In this document: piece by piece, positions 55,429 to 64,000 of the stretch
Layout: each line of letters starts with the position of its first letter
Position numbering within the stretch: the stretch's first letter is position 1
Origin: Helichrysum umbraculigerum
Lineage: Eukaryota; Streptophyta; Magnoliopsida; Asterales; Asteraceae
Direction of reading: 5' to 3'
DNA length: 64,000 bases
NCBI GenBank assembly: GCA_949592205.1
Contig: CATIUR010000001.1
Location: forward strand, 65,304,559-65,368,558
The notes under the pieces: model-generated
What the model saw: only the letters and a program-made list of their open reading frames with translations
Told to the model about the DNA's origin: nothing
The model's database searches: none
Made by a program: the position numbers and the translations under genes

Positions 55429-58400
55429 ATGCCGCCAAAGTCAAGACCATACACCGATGCTCAGCTTACATCGCTTATAACCCAGGCTGTTACTGAAGCC
55501 TTGGCTCGGAATACCCCACAAAACTCCACCAGAAACAGTGATGCCGCTGAAACCACTACTGCTAAACCTTGTTCTTACAAGGACTTTCAAAGCTGCAAAC
55601 CCTCCAGCTTCAAGGGTTCTGAAGGAGCCATCGGACTTATCAGATGGTTCGAGAAAATGGAAACTGTTTTCCGTGTCAGCAAATGCGCGGAGAACGACAA
55701 AGTAAACTTCGCCACCTGCTCTCTCGAAGATGATGCCCACTCTTGGTGGAATTCATATACCCAATCAGTGGGTGCTGACGTTGCCTACCAACTAACTTGG
55801 GAGGAATTGAAAGCAAAACTCACTGCTAAATACTGCTCAATCGCCAAACTCCAAAAGCTAGACGAGGAGTTCTGGAACCTCAAGGTGCAGGGTGGTGATA
55901 TCGATGGTTATACAACCAGATTCCAACAACTTGCCGCCCTCCGCCCAGCTATGGTGAGCACAGAACCTGACAAAATCAGGAAGTTCATCCTTGGCCTTCC
56001 TGAGCCTGTTCGGGGACATGTTGCCTCTTCCAACCAAACCACCATTGACGGTGCAATCTCATTGGCCCAAGACCTGATGTCTATGAGCCAAGATTCTGAA
56101 CCACCCACTTCATCCTCCCAAAACAACAAACGAAAGTGGTCTGACTACCACAACAACCACTCTAACCAACAAAACAAGAAACCCGACACCATCAAAGCCT
56201 ACAACACCACCACTGACATCACACGGGGCTACACTGGGAGCAAACCCTATTGTTCCAAGTGCAGTCGTCACCATGAAGGTTCCTGTGGTCCCTTTTGCAA
56301 CAACTGCAAGAGGTACGGCCACCTCACCAAAGATTGCAATTCTCCTGCCAACAACAATTCCAACAATACCAGACCACCCAAAGTCTGCTTTGAGTGTGGG
56401 AAACCCGGGCACTTCAGGGACACGTGCCCAAAGCTGAAGAATAACAACAACAACAACAACAACAACCGCAACAGCAACAACAACAACACCCGAAGCAGAG
56501 CCTTCGTCATAAAATCTGGGGACGCCCGCCAAGACCCGAATGTGGTCTCGGGTATGTTCCTCCTCAACAACTTACATGCTTCTGTTCTATTTGATACTGG
56601 TGCTGATAGAAGCTTTATCTCTGATGACTTTTGCCCACTACTTGACATCACTCCTGTTGCCTTAGATGTTAAGTACACTGTAGAGCTAGCAAATGGAGAA
56701 CTTATAGAAACCGATAGTGTGCTACCTAATTGCACTTTAAACCTAGCTGATGAAACCTTTTCAATCGATCTTGTACCCGTTGAAATCGGAAGTTTCGACG
56801 TTATCATTGGAATGGACTGGTTGTCCAAACACCGAGCTGAAATCATTTGTTACGATAAGATCGTCCGCATTCCACTCGCTGCCGGTGGAACCTTGATCAT
56901 ACAGGGGGAGACCGGTGGGACGGGACTCAATATTATCTCTTGCTTAAAAACCCGAAAATTTCTGAGAAAGGGTTACCCTGCAATACTCGCACACATCACA
57001 GAGAAGAAGTCGGAGGAGAAGCGACTTGAGGATGTGCCAATTGTTAGAGACTTTCCCGAAGTCTTTCCGGAAGAACTACCTGGTTTACCTCCATCTAGAC
57101 AGGTTGAGTTCTCAATTGATCTCGTGCCGGGTGCCGCACCGGTGGCCAGTGCACCGTACCGTTTAGCCCCATCCGAACTTCAGGAGTTGTCTGCCCAGTT
57201 ACAGGAACTTCTGGATAGAGGATTCATTAGACCAAGTTCTCCACCTTGGGGAGCTCCGGTCTTATTTGTTAAAAAGAAGGACGGTTCATTCAGAATGTGC
57301 ATCGACTATCGAGAGTTGAACAAATTGACCGTCAAGAACCGTTATCCACTTCCTCGCATTGATGATCTATTCGACCAACTTCAGGGTTCAAGTTTCTACT
57401 CAAAAATCGACCTGCGATCAGGTTATCATCAATTACGAGTTCGCGACACCGATATTCCAAAAACTGCTTTCAGGACTCGCTACGGGCACTACGAATTCCA
57501 AGTGATGCCCTTTGGTCTAACAAACGCACCGGCTGTATTCATGGACCTTATGAATCGGGTGTGCAAACCTTACCTCGATAGGTTTGTCATCGTCTTTATT
57601 GATGACATACTCATTTACTCGCGCAACGAGCAAGAACATGCACAACACCTCAAAACCATCCTTGAACTACTTAGACACGAGGAGCTTTATGCCAAATTCT
57701 CTAAGTGTGAGTTCTGGATACAAACAGTTCAATTCCTTGGTCACGTGATCGACAGTCAGGGAATTCACGTTGACCCATCAAAAATCGAGGCTATCAAAGA
57801 CTGGCAAGCACCCACCTCTGCAACTGAAGTACGACAATTCTTGGGTCTTGCTGGGTACTATCGGCGATTTATCGAAAACTTCTCTAAAATAGCTCAACCA
57901 CTCACGGTACTGACTCAGAAGGACAAAAGGTTCGATTGGACCGATAAACAAGAGTCAGCGTTCCAACTTCTGAAACAAAAGCTTTGCAGTGCTCCAATCC
58001 TATCACTACCCGAAGGCACCGATGACTTCGTGGTATACTGCGATGCTTCTCATCAAGGTCTCGGTTGTGTGCTGATGCAACGAGACAAAGTCATTGCCTA
58101 TGCCTCACGACAGCTGAAAATTCACGAAAAGAACTACACCACTCACGATCTCGAACTTGGAGCTGTCGTTTTTGCTCTCAAAATCTGGAGACATTATCTC
58201 TACGGCACTAAGTGCACCATCTTTACCGATCATAAAAGTCTCCAACATATATTCGATCAGAAGGATCTCAATATGAGGCAACGTCGATGGGTCGAGTTGC
58301 TTACCGATTACGATTGCGAGATCAAGTACCATCCAGGGAAGGCTAATGTTGTAGCCGACGCCCTCAGTCGAAAGGAACGACCAAAACCACTTCGAGTCCG

Positions 58401-59883
58401 AGCCCTCAGTATGACCATTCATAACGACCTTACCGTTCAAATTCATACCGCTCAGATCGAAGCCCTGAAACCTGAAAACATCAAAAATGAAGCCTTGCGG
58501 GGTATTGACAAACAATTTGAAATCAAATCTAACGGGATTAGGTATTTCTCAAACCGAATTTGGTTGCCTAATTTCGGGAACCTACGAGACTTGGTGATGG
58601 ATGAAGCTCACAAGTCTAAATATTCTATCCATCCGGGATCCGATAAGATGTACCACGGAATCAAGGAATTTTATTGGTGGCCGAACATGAAAGCCGAAAT
58701 CGCCACTTATGTCAGCAAGTGCCTTACTTGCTCGAAAGTCAAAACCGAACATCAGAAACCTTCTGGTTTACTCCAACAACCTGAAATCCCTGAATGGAAA
58801 TGGGAACAAATTGCCATGGATTTCATAACCAAACTACCCAAGTCGGCGAGCGGTTGCGATACCATTTGGGTGATCGTCGATCGTCTCACCAAATCTGCTC
58901 ACTTCCTGGCAATCAAAGAAAACGATAGAATGGAACGCCTTGCACAAATCTACATTAAAGAAATCGTTTCTCATCACGGTGTTCCAATCTCGATCATCTC
59001 TGACAGAGATGCCCGTTTCACTTCTTGTTTTTGGCAATCGCTTCAAAAAGCTTTGGGTACTCGTCTTGATATGAGTACTGCATACCATCCTCAAACCGAC
59101 GGCCAAAGTGAACGAACCATCCAAACCCTGGAAGATATGTTACGCGCCTGCGTAGTCGATTTTGGTACAAACTGGGAAAGACACCTACCGTTGTGCGAAT
59201 TCTCGTACAATAACAGCTATCACGCCAGCATAAAGGCTGCACCTTTTGAGGCACTGTACGGTCGTAAGTGCCGATCACCGATCTGTTGGACTGAAGTGGG
59301 AGATAGTCAACTCACTGGTCCTGAACTCATTCACGACACCACTGAGAAAATTGTGGAAATCCAAAACCGACTCAAAGCCGCACGTGATCGTCAGAAAAGT
59401 TATGCTGACGTGAGACGCAAACCACTCGAGTTCCAAGTTGGGGATCGAGTACTCTTAAAAGTATCGCCTTGGAAAGGCGTCATCCGTTTTGGCAAACGTG
59501 GGAAGTTGAATCCCAGATACATCGGGCCTTTTGAGATCCTTGAACGGATTGGCCCCGTAGCTTATCGATTGCAGCTGCCATCCGAACTCAGCAGCGTGCA
59601 CCCCACTTTTCATATTTCAAATTTGAAGAAGTGTCTGTCTGATGAGACACTTATCATTCCACTAGATGAAATTCGTGTTGACGATAAACTTCACTTCGTT
59701 GAGGAACCCGCTGAAATTATGGACCGTGAGGTCAAACAACTGAAACAAAGTCGTATTCCCATCGTCAAGGTCAGATGGAATTCGCGGCGTGGTCCGGAAT
59801 TCACCTGGGAACGGGAAGACCAAATGCGACTCAAATATCCTCAACTTTTCACTGATTCTACCTCAAACACGACTTCGAACTAA
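55429..59883 (+). CDS. gag-pol: gag-pol polyprotein of E2 (Tekay-like)
   Basis: 1484 residues, collinear with the E1 polyprotein. Capsid-like gag at about 45-240; two CCHC knuckles (CNNCKRYGHLTKDC, CFECGKPGHFRDTC); protease DTGA from 389; RT with FIDD at 724-727 and CIDYRELNK intact; RNase H from about 868; integrase with HHCC and D1131, D1192, E1228; C-terminal chromodomain-like segment (EEPAEIMDREV, VRWNSRRGPEFTWE). Conserved sites changed in E1 are normal here (YIGPFEIL, SAHFLAIK, GYYRRF). Slight oddities are APVASAPYRLAP and SSPPWGAP where E1 has Arg and Ser. It carries no stops or frameshifts and is likely able to supply proteins in trans. Confidence 0.97.
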   Translation: MPPKSRPYTDAQLTSLITQAVTEALARNTPQNSTRNSDAAETTTAKPCSYKDFQSCKPSSFKGSEGAIGLIRWFEKMETVFRVSKCAENDKVNFATCSLEDDAHSWWNSYTQSVGADVAYQLTWEELKAKLTAKYCSIAKLQKLDEEFWNLKVQGGDIDGYTTRFQQLAALRPAMVSTEPDKIRKFILGLPEPVRGHVASSNQTTIDGAISLAQDLMSMSQDSEPPTSSSQNNKRKWSDYHNNHSNQQNKKPDTIKAYNTTTDITRGYTGSKPYCSKCSRHHEGSCGPFCNNCKRYGHLTKDCNSPANNNSNNTRPPKVCFECGKPGHFRDTCPKLKNNNNNNNNNRNSNNNNTRSRAFVIKSGDARQDPNVVSGMFLLNNLHASVLFDTGADRSFISDDFCPLLDITPVALDVKYTVELANGELIETDSVLPNCTLNLADETFSIDLVPVEIGSFDVIIGMDWLSKHRAEIICYDKIVRIPLAAGGTLIIQGETGGTGLNIISCLKTRKFLRKGYPAILAHITEKKSEEKRLEDVPIVRDFPEVFPEELPGLPPSRQVEFSIDLVPGAAPVASAPYRLAPSELQELSAQLQELLDRGFIRPSSPPWGAPVLFVKKKDGSFRMCIDYRELNKLTVKNRYPLPRIDDLFDQLQGSSFYSKIDLRSGYHQLRVRDTDIPKTAFRTRYGHYEFQVMPFGLTNAPAVFMDLMNRVCKPYLDRFVIVFIDDILIYSRNEQEHAQHLKTILELLRHEELYAKFSKCEFWIQTVQFLGHVIDSQGIHVDPSKIEAIKDWQAPTSATEVRQFLGLAGYYRRFIENFSKIAQPLTVLTQKDKRFDWTDKQESAFQLLKQKLCSAPILSLPEGTDDFVVYCDASHQGLGCVLMQRDKVIAYASRQLKIHEKNYTTHDLELGAVVFALKIWRHYLYGTKCTIFTDHKSLQHIFDQKDLNMRQRRWVELLTDYDCEIKYHPGKANVVADALSRKERPKPLRVRALSMTIHNDLTVQIHTAQIEALKPENIKNEALRGIDKQFEIKSNGIRYFSNRIWLPNFGNLRDLVMDEAHKSKYSIHPGSDKMYHGIKEFYWWPNMKAEIATYVSKCLTCSKVKTEHQKPSGLLQQPEIPEWKWEQIAMDFITKLPKSASGCDTIWVIVDRLTKSAHFLAIKENDRMERLAQIYIKEIVSHHGVPISIISDRDARFTSCFWQSLQKALGTRLDMSTAYHPQTDGQSERTIQTLEDMLRACVVDFGTNWERHLPLCEFSYNNSYHASIKAAPFEALYGRKCRSPICWTEVGDSQLTGPELIHDTTEKIVEIQNRLKAARDRQKSYADVRRKPLEFQVGDRVLLKVSPWKGVIRFGKRGKLNPRYIGPFEILERIGPVAYRLQLPSELSSVHPTFHISNLKKCLSDETLIIPLDEIRVDDKLHFVEEPAEIMDREVKQLKQSRIPIVKVRWNSRRGPEFTWEREDQMRLKYPQLFTDSTSNTTSN

Positions 59884-59908
59884 ATTTCGGGACGAAATTC
59901 TTCTAACA

Positions 59909-59917
59909 GGGGGAGAA
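59909..59917 (+). other. Polypurine tract of E2
   Basis: GGGGGAGAA directly before the 3' LTR, same context as E1. Confidence 0.93.
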
Positions 59918-62468
59918 TGTAACACCCGCCAAATTAGGACTAGTATTTCGTGCCTAATCAGATGTTAATACATGTAATTAGTTCTTTGTTAGGCTAATTA
60001 ATGTCTCGAATTATATATATATTGTTGAATATATACGAAAATGCGATTTGGTTAAATCGTACGCAATTTAAATCGAATGTATTTCGATTCAATTTTATAC
60101 GGACGTTGGTGACCAATTTTATCAAATAACGTTGTTATATCAAAAATATTATTTTGATAATATTTCGTATTCATTCGTATCATACAAACCGAACTTACAC
60201 AATTTGAAATATTACGACACGCAAACTAAATAAACAAACTTATATTTTATAATTCAAATATAAAATTATTTGTAAAATATTTAAATGAAATATTGCGTAA
60301 TAATTTACATTTTAAAACATACCATTTAATACATAAAATTATTATTTAACGTTTAAACGACGGAGCAAACGAACACCGCATGGAGCGGAAACGCGGGGCG
60401 AAAAATGGGAGGATAACCTCCCATTCCCCACCTTTTCTTTCTCATTTCATTCCACTCACTCTCTCTCTCTTCCTCTCTCCTCTCTATTTTCTCTCTAAAT
60501 CAAACCACCTCCACCATCCATAAAAAATCGACAAATAAACATATCAAACGACTTCGGATCTTCAAGATTTTTAGAGATTCACGACCACCACGCAACGATC
60601 TATCTTTCTACCTTTCCGAAATTTCATTTCGGCGATTTGTAAGTTTCCGACACAACTCCGAAAACTCTCGTTTCTAAGTAATAGCACTTGCTAGTTGTTT
60701 GTATAACCTTGTAATGTCCAAATATGGGTTGGGTAAAAGTTTTGGACCGAAAGGAAACCGAAAAACTCGTTTTCGACACATTTTCCGGCCAACAGACCGC
60801 TACGTCGCAGTTGGCCCAGAATTTATGCGACGTCAGCTTCAATGTCGCAAAACCCCTCGTAACGTCGCATAGTGCGACGTCAGTCACAACGTCGCACGAA
60901 TCCTCGACGTCGCATATAGCGACGCAGCCTATTACGTCGCATTGACTTGCGAATGTCGCACATAGCGACGCAGACCTTAACGTCGCCAATTTAACCAACG
61001 TCGCATTAGCGACGCAGCACCCTACGTCGCATTAAATTGCGAAACGTCGCCTTTAGCGACGTCATGCTCAACGTCGCAATCCTACCTGCGACGTCGCACC
61101 CAACGTCGCACAAATCAGAACCTCAAAAACATAGATTTTCACTAAGTGTCGAGACCCTAAATTTTATCACTCGATTTCACCCAATTTCAAGTCCAGATGC
61201 GTTTTTCCTTAAAGCAATATAGTAGAAATAAAAATTTTCCAAGCTGACCTGGCAGCTCGACCCCAGCCAGGGGCTCTGCCCCTTGGACCCCGCCAGGGGC
61301 TGCCGCCCCTTGGACCCCGCTACCAGGGGCGCTGCCCCCGGACCCCCGTACTTAGATTCCGTAATGGCTTCTAAAACACAATCAAAACACATTTTTCAAG
61401 TAAAACGACACGAAATCAAAATAATAATAGTTGAGATTATTATTACAAATCCGTCACCAACGGGCCGTACACTTTTCAAATACTTAAACTTATCAACCAA
61501 ATAGTGGAAATTTGGACATTATAGTTGAACGAACAACTACAAGGGTGATCTGTTGAGATACCCAATCATAATTATAACCATCGCGTGTCGTGGACACCCT
61601 CAGGTTACAAGTCTTTGGACTTCATACTCGGCTAATCAACTTACGTTTGTTTAAACGCACTCAGACTCAGGTGAGTCTCATAGCCCCTCTTTTACTGTTT
61701 TACTCAGGGGTGTGATATATTGCTCAACTTTTAACATGTGAACGCAAGTACCAACTTTTCATATACTACATGAGTTTTTCGAAACTAATCATTTTAAAGT
61801 CCTCCGTCAGCATAGTTGTTAATACGTTGTAGCGTGAATATTAGTATATGGTACCATATAGGATTGACCCACCTCGTCCGGGTTAGCAAGCACTAACCGG
61901 GTAAACGGACGTACTAATATTTGGGAAGACGAATGTTGATTAGGCATTCGTGGAGGCACCTCGCCCGGAATTCTCTATAGGGGACCCGGCCCTCGAGTTA
62001 AGCTCAACTATGTGCTCATGGCTGTATACACGATGACTATCATTTAATTGCTGGATGCAATTCATTATTTAATTGCTGGATGCAATTCATTATTTAAATC
62101 TTGCGGTTCACACTATATTAACTGATTTCAAACCTGTGAGCTCACCAGCTTTTAGCTGACCTTTTAGCATATATCGCAGGTACCAAGCAGTAGGATGTTT
62201 CTGCTTCAGGATTTTAGCTCGAGTCAGCATACAGAAGATTGAGATTTTCTTGCATTAGTATATTTTGTACAAGTACTTATGTACTGAAATCTCATTTGAT
62301 TTAAACTCGAGCTATGTAAAGCTTTAAATGTTGTAAACATTTCTATTATTAATATATTTTGTTAAAACGACGCATATAGAGTCGTTTACTATATATCTTT
62401 GTGCTTTGTTATTGATTAGTAACACCCAAATCAAGCTTCCGCAAATCATTAAATTTGGGGGTGTTACA
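59918..62468 (+). repeat. E2 3' LTR
   Basis: 2551 bp; about eight substitutions and one extra CT dinucleotide relative to 51777-54325. ACGTCGC array at 60803-61113, GC-rich block at 61240-61353. Confidence 0.95.
60803..61113. repeat. ACGTCGC / GCGACGT motif array, E2 3' LTR
   Basis: Same array as 52660-52970; one copy reads AATGTCGC instead of AACGTCGC, a CpG-to-TpG change. Confidence 0.92.
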
Positions 62469-62473
62469 ATGAC

Positions 62474-63940
62474 CATTCACAACAATTTAAACATTCAAAT
62501 TCTCACTACTCAACTCGAAGCCTTGAAACACGAAAACGTCAAAGATGAAGCCTTGCGGGGCATGGATAAACAATTCGAAGTCAAACCTAACGAGATTAGG
62601 TATTTCTCAAACCGAATCTGGTTGCCTAAATTCGGGAATCTACGAGACTTGGTGATGGATGAAGCTCACAAGTCCAAATATTCTATCCATCCGGGATCCG
62701 ATAAAATGTACCACGGTATCAAGGACTTCTACTGGTGGCCGAACATGAAAGCTGAAATCGCCACCTATGTCAGCAAGTGCCTTACTTGCTCCAAGGTCAA
62801 AATCGAATATCAAAAACCTTTTGGTTTACTTCAACAACCCAGTCTTCCTGAATGGAAATGGGAACAAATTGCATGGACTTCATAACCAAACTACCCAAAT
62901 CCTCGAGCGGTTGCGATACCATTTGGGTGATCGTGGATAGTCTCACAAAGTCTGCTCACTTCCTGGAAATCAAGGAATCCGACAAAATGGAACGCCTCAC
63001 CAGAATCTATTTGAAGGAAATTGTGACCAAACACGGTGTTTCAATTTCAATTATCTCCGATAGGGATAGTCGTTTCACTTCACAATTCTGGCAATCACTT
63101 TAAAAATCCCTGGGTACTCGACTTGATATGAGTACCGCATATCATCCTCAAACCGATGGCCAAAGTGAAAGAACAATTCAAACACTAGAAGACATGCTAC
63201 GGGCCTGCGTAGTAGACTTCGGTGTAAACTAGGAAAAATACCTACCATTGTGCGAGTTCTCGTACAACAACAGTTATCATGCCAGCATTAAGGCTGCACC
63301 CTTCGAGGCACTGTACGGTCGTAAGTGCCGATCACCTATCTGTTGGACCGAAGTTGGGGATAGCCAACTCACTGGTCCAGAAATCATTCACGAAACAAAC
63401 GAGAAAATCGTCGAAATTCAAAACAAACTCAAAGCCGCGCGTGATCGTCAGAAAAGTTATGCTGACGTGAGACGCAAACCACTCGAGTTCCAAGTTGGGG
63501 ATCGAGTACTACTCAAGGTATCGCCTTGGAAAGGCGTAATCCGGTTTGGCAAACGAGGGAAGTTAAACCCTAGATACATTGGACCATTCGAGATCCTCGA
63601 GAGAATTGGTCCAGTAGCATATCGATTGCAGCTGCCATCCGAACTCAGCAGCGTGCATCCCACATTTCATGTTTCAAATCTGAAGAAGTATCTGTCTGAT
63701 GAGACACTTATCATTCCACTCGATGAAATTCGATTTGACGAGAAACTTCACTTTGTTGAGGAACCCGCCGAAATCATGGACCGTGAGGTCAAACAACTTA
63801 AACAAAGTCGTATTCCCATTGTCAAGGTTAGGTGGAATTCGCGGCGCGGTCCGGAATTCACCTGGGAACGAGAAGACCAAATGCGACTCAAGTATCCTCA
63901 ACTTTTCAATGACTCCACATCAAACACGACTTCAACATAA
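62474..63940 (+). pseudogene. gag-pol: gag-pol remnant of E3, integrase and C-terminal part
   Basis: Resumes the E3 pol frame after the E2 target duplication: HHCC region (HPGSDKMYH...CLTC), then a 1-bp deletion near 62873 in the first integrase catalytic segment, stop TAA near 63101 (CAG in E1/E2), and TAG near 63230 (TGG in E1/E2). It is open again from 63248 through the chromodomain-like end (VRWNSRRGPEFTWE) to the natural stop at 63938-63940. Non-functional. Confidence 0.92.
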
Positions 63941-63965
63941 ATTTCGGGACGAAATTCTTCTAACA

Positions 63966-63974
63966 GGGGGAGAA
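63966..63974 (+). other. Polypurine tract of E3
   Basis: GGGGGAGAA preceding the E3 3' LTR. Confidence 0.92.
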
Positions 63975-64000
63975 TGTGACAACCGTCAATTTAGGACTAG
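63975..64000 (+). repeat. Start of E3 3' LTR, cut by window edge
   Basis: 26 bases identical to the start of the 5' LTR at 33421. The remainder of about 2.7 kb lies outside the window. Confidence 0.92.

Larger units (their letters stand above)
51777..62468 (+). mobile_element. E2: complete Tekay-like element nested in E3 pol
   Basis: LTRs of 2549 bp (51777-54325) and 2551 bp (59918-62468) differ by about eight substitutions and one CT unit. The target duplication ATGAC (51772-51776 and 62469-62473) is exact and falls between the RNase H and integrase domains of E3. Primer-binding site, ORF0, a 1484-codon gag-pol and a polypurine tract are all intact. Its coding part is very close to E1, but its LTRs carry the ACGTCGC array instead of TGTGTCGCA. 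Best candidate for an autonomous, recently active element. Confidence 0.96.
33421..64000 (+). mobile_element. E3: old Tekay-like element, decayed, host to two nested insertions
   Basis: 5' LTR 33421-36110, primer-binding site 36114-36126, leader (broken by E4), ORF0 remnant 48057-48510, gag-pol remnant 48812-51776 (broken by E2) and 62474-63940, polypurine tract 63966-63974, and the first 26 bases of the 3' LTR from 63975. The 3' LTR start TGTGACAACCGTCAATTTAG equals that of the 5' LTR. Without its insertions the visible part is about 8.3 kb. Left flank AATAA (33416-33420) is the expected target duplication; its partner is outside the window. Many stops and frameshifts make it dead, and it must be older than both insertions. 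Confidence 0.93.

Noticed and set aside
62406..62885. 159-codon ORF as a separate gene starting in an LTR
   Set aside because: The first ~20 codons come from the E2 LTR end; the rest is the broken E3 integrase.

Overview
This is plant nuclear DNA, most likely from a eudicot. The gag-pol sequence type recalls retrotransposons of Asteraceae genomes; that family-level guess comes from memory and is not proven by the window. The evidence for a plant is one intron-containing plant gene, plant LTR-retrotransposons primed by initiator-Met and Asp tRNAs, hAT- and Stowaway-type elements, and a fragment of mitochondrial cox3. At least three quarters of the window is transposable elements.

Layout. 1-2431: most of a minus-strand gypsy LTR that continues out of the window. 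2647-5198: a solo LTR of a related family on the minus strand, inside a (TA)n tract. 5254-6375: the end of a CACTA-like DNA transposon with five ~181-bp tandem repeats. 6376-9991: Athila-like remnants, ending in a 3' LTR (8476-9991). 9992-11405: a diverged, truncated gypsy LTR. 12539-23283 (E1): a complete Tekay-like Ty3/gypsy chromovirus inserted in a (GTT)n microsatellite, with 2574-bp LTRs and the 5-bp target duplication GTTGT. 23548-25106: a cluster of three hAT-type non-autonomous elements. 25239-28513: the only convincing host gene, an ankyrin-repeat/GPCR-chaperone (ANKRD13-like) protein in two exons. 28974-29242: a MITE with perfect 28-bp inverted ends. 29340-29597: a LINE-like tail. 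29603-29783: the cox3 fragment. 29790-33240: mostly featureless AT-rich DNA. 33241-33420: the left part of a Stowaway-like MITE, split by the next element.

33421-64000 is one nested stack. An old, decayed Tekay-like element (E3; 5' LTR 33421-36110, 3' LTR starting at 63975) holds two younger insertions. One is a minus-strand Athila-like element without reverse transcriptase or integrase (E4, 36328-47891, target duplication CTCTG). The other is a complete Tekay-like element (E2, 51777-62468, target duplication ATGAC) that splits the E3 integrase region.

The parts that look new: (i) all three Tekay-like elements carry an extra 5' ORF (here ORF0), a ~160-residue coiled-coil protein before gag-pol; (ii) every LTR family here carries its own dense array of short CpG-bearing inverted motifs at a similar place, and the motif differs between families (TGTGTCG, ACGTCGC, CCGTATACGG, CAACCGGCGGTTG), including in the unrelated Athila-like LTRs, where the array sits just upstream of a TATAAATA box; (iii) a GC-rich triple repeat is conserved in seven Tekay-like LTR copies; (iv) E4 joins an Athila protease to a long acidic and helical region of unknown origin in place of RT/RNase H/integrase.
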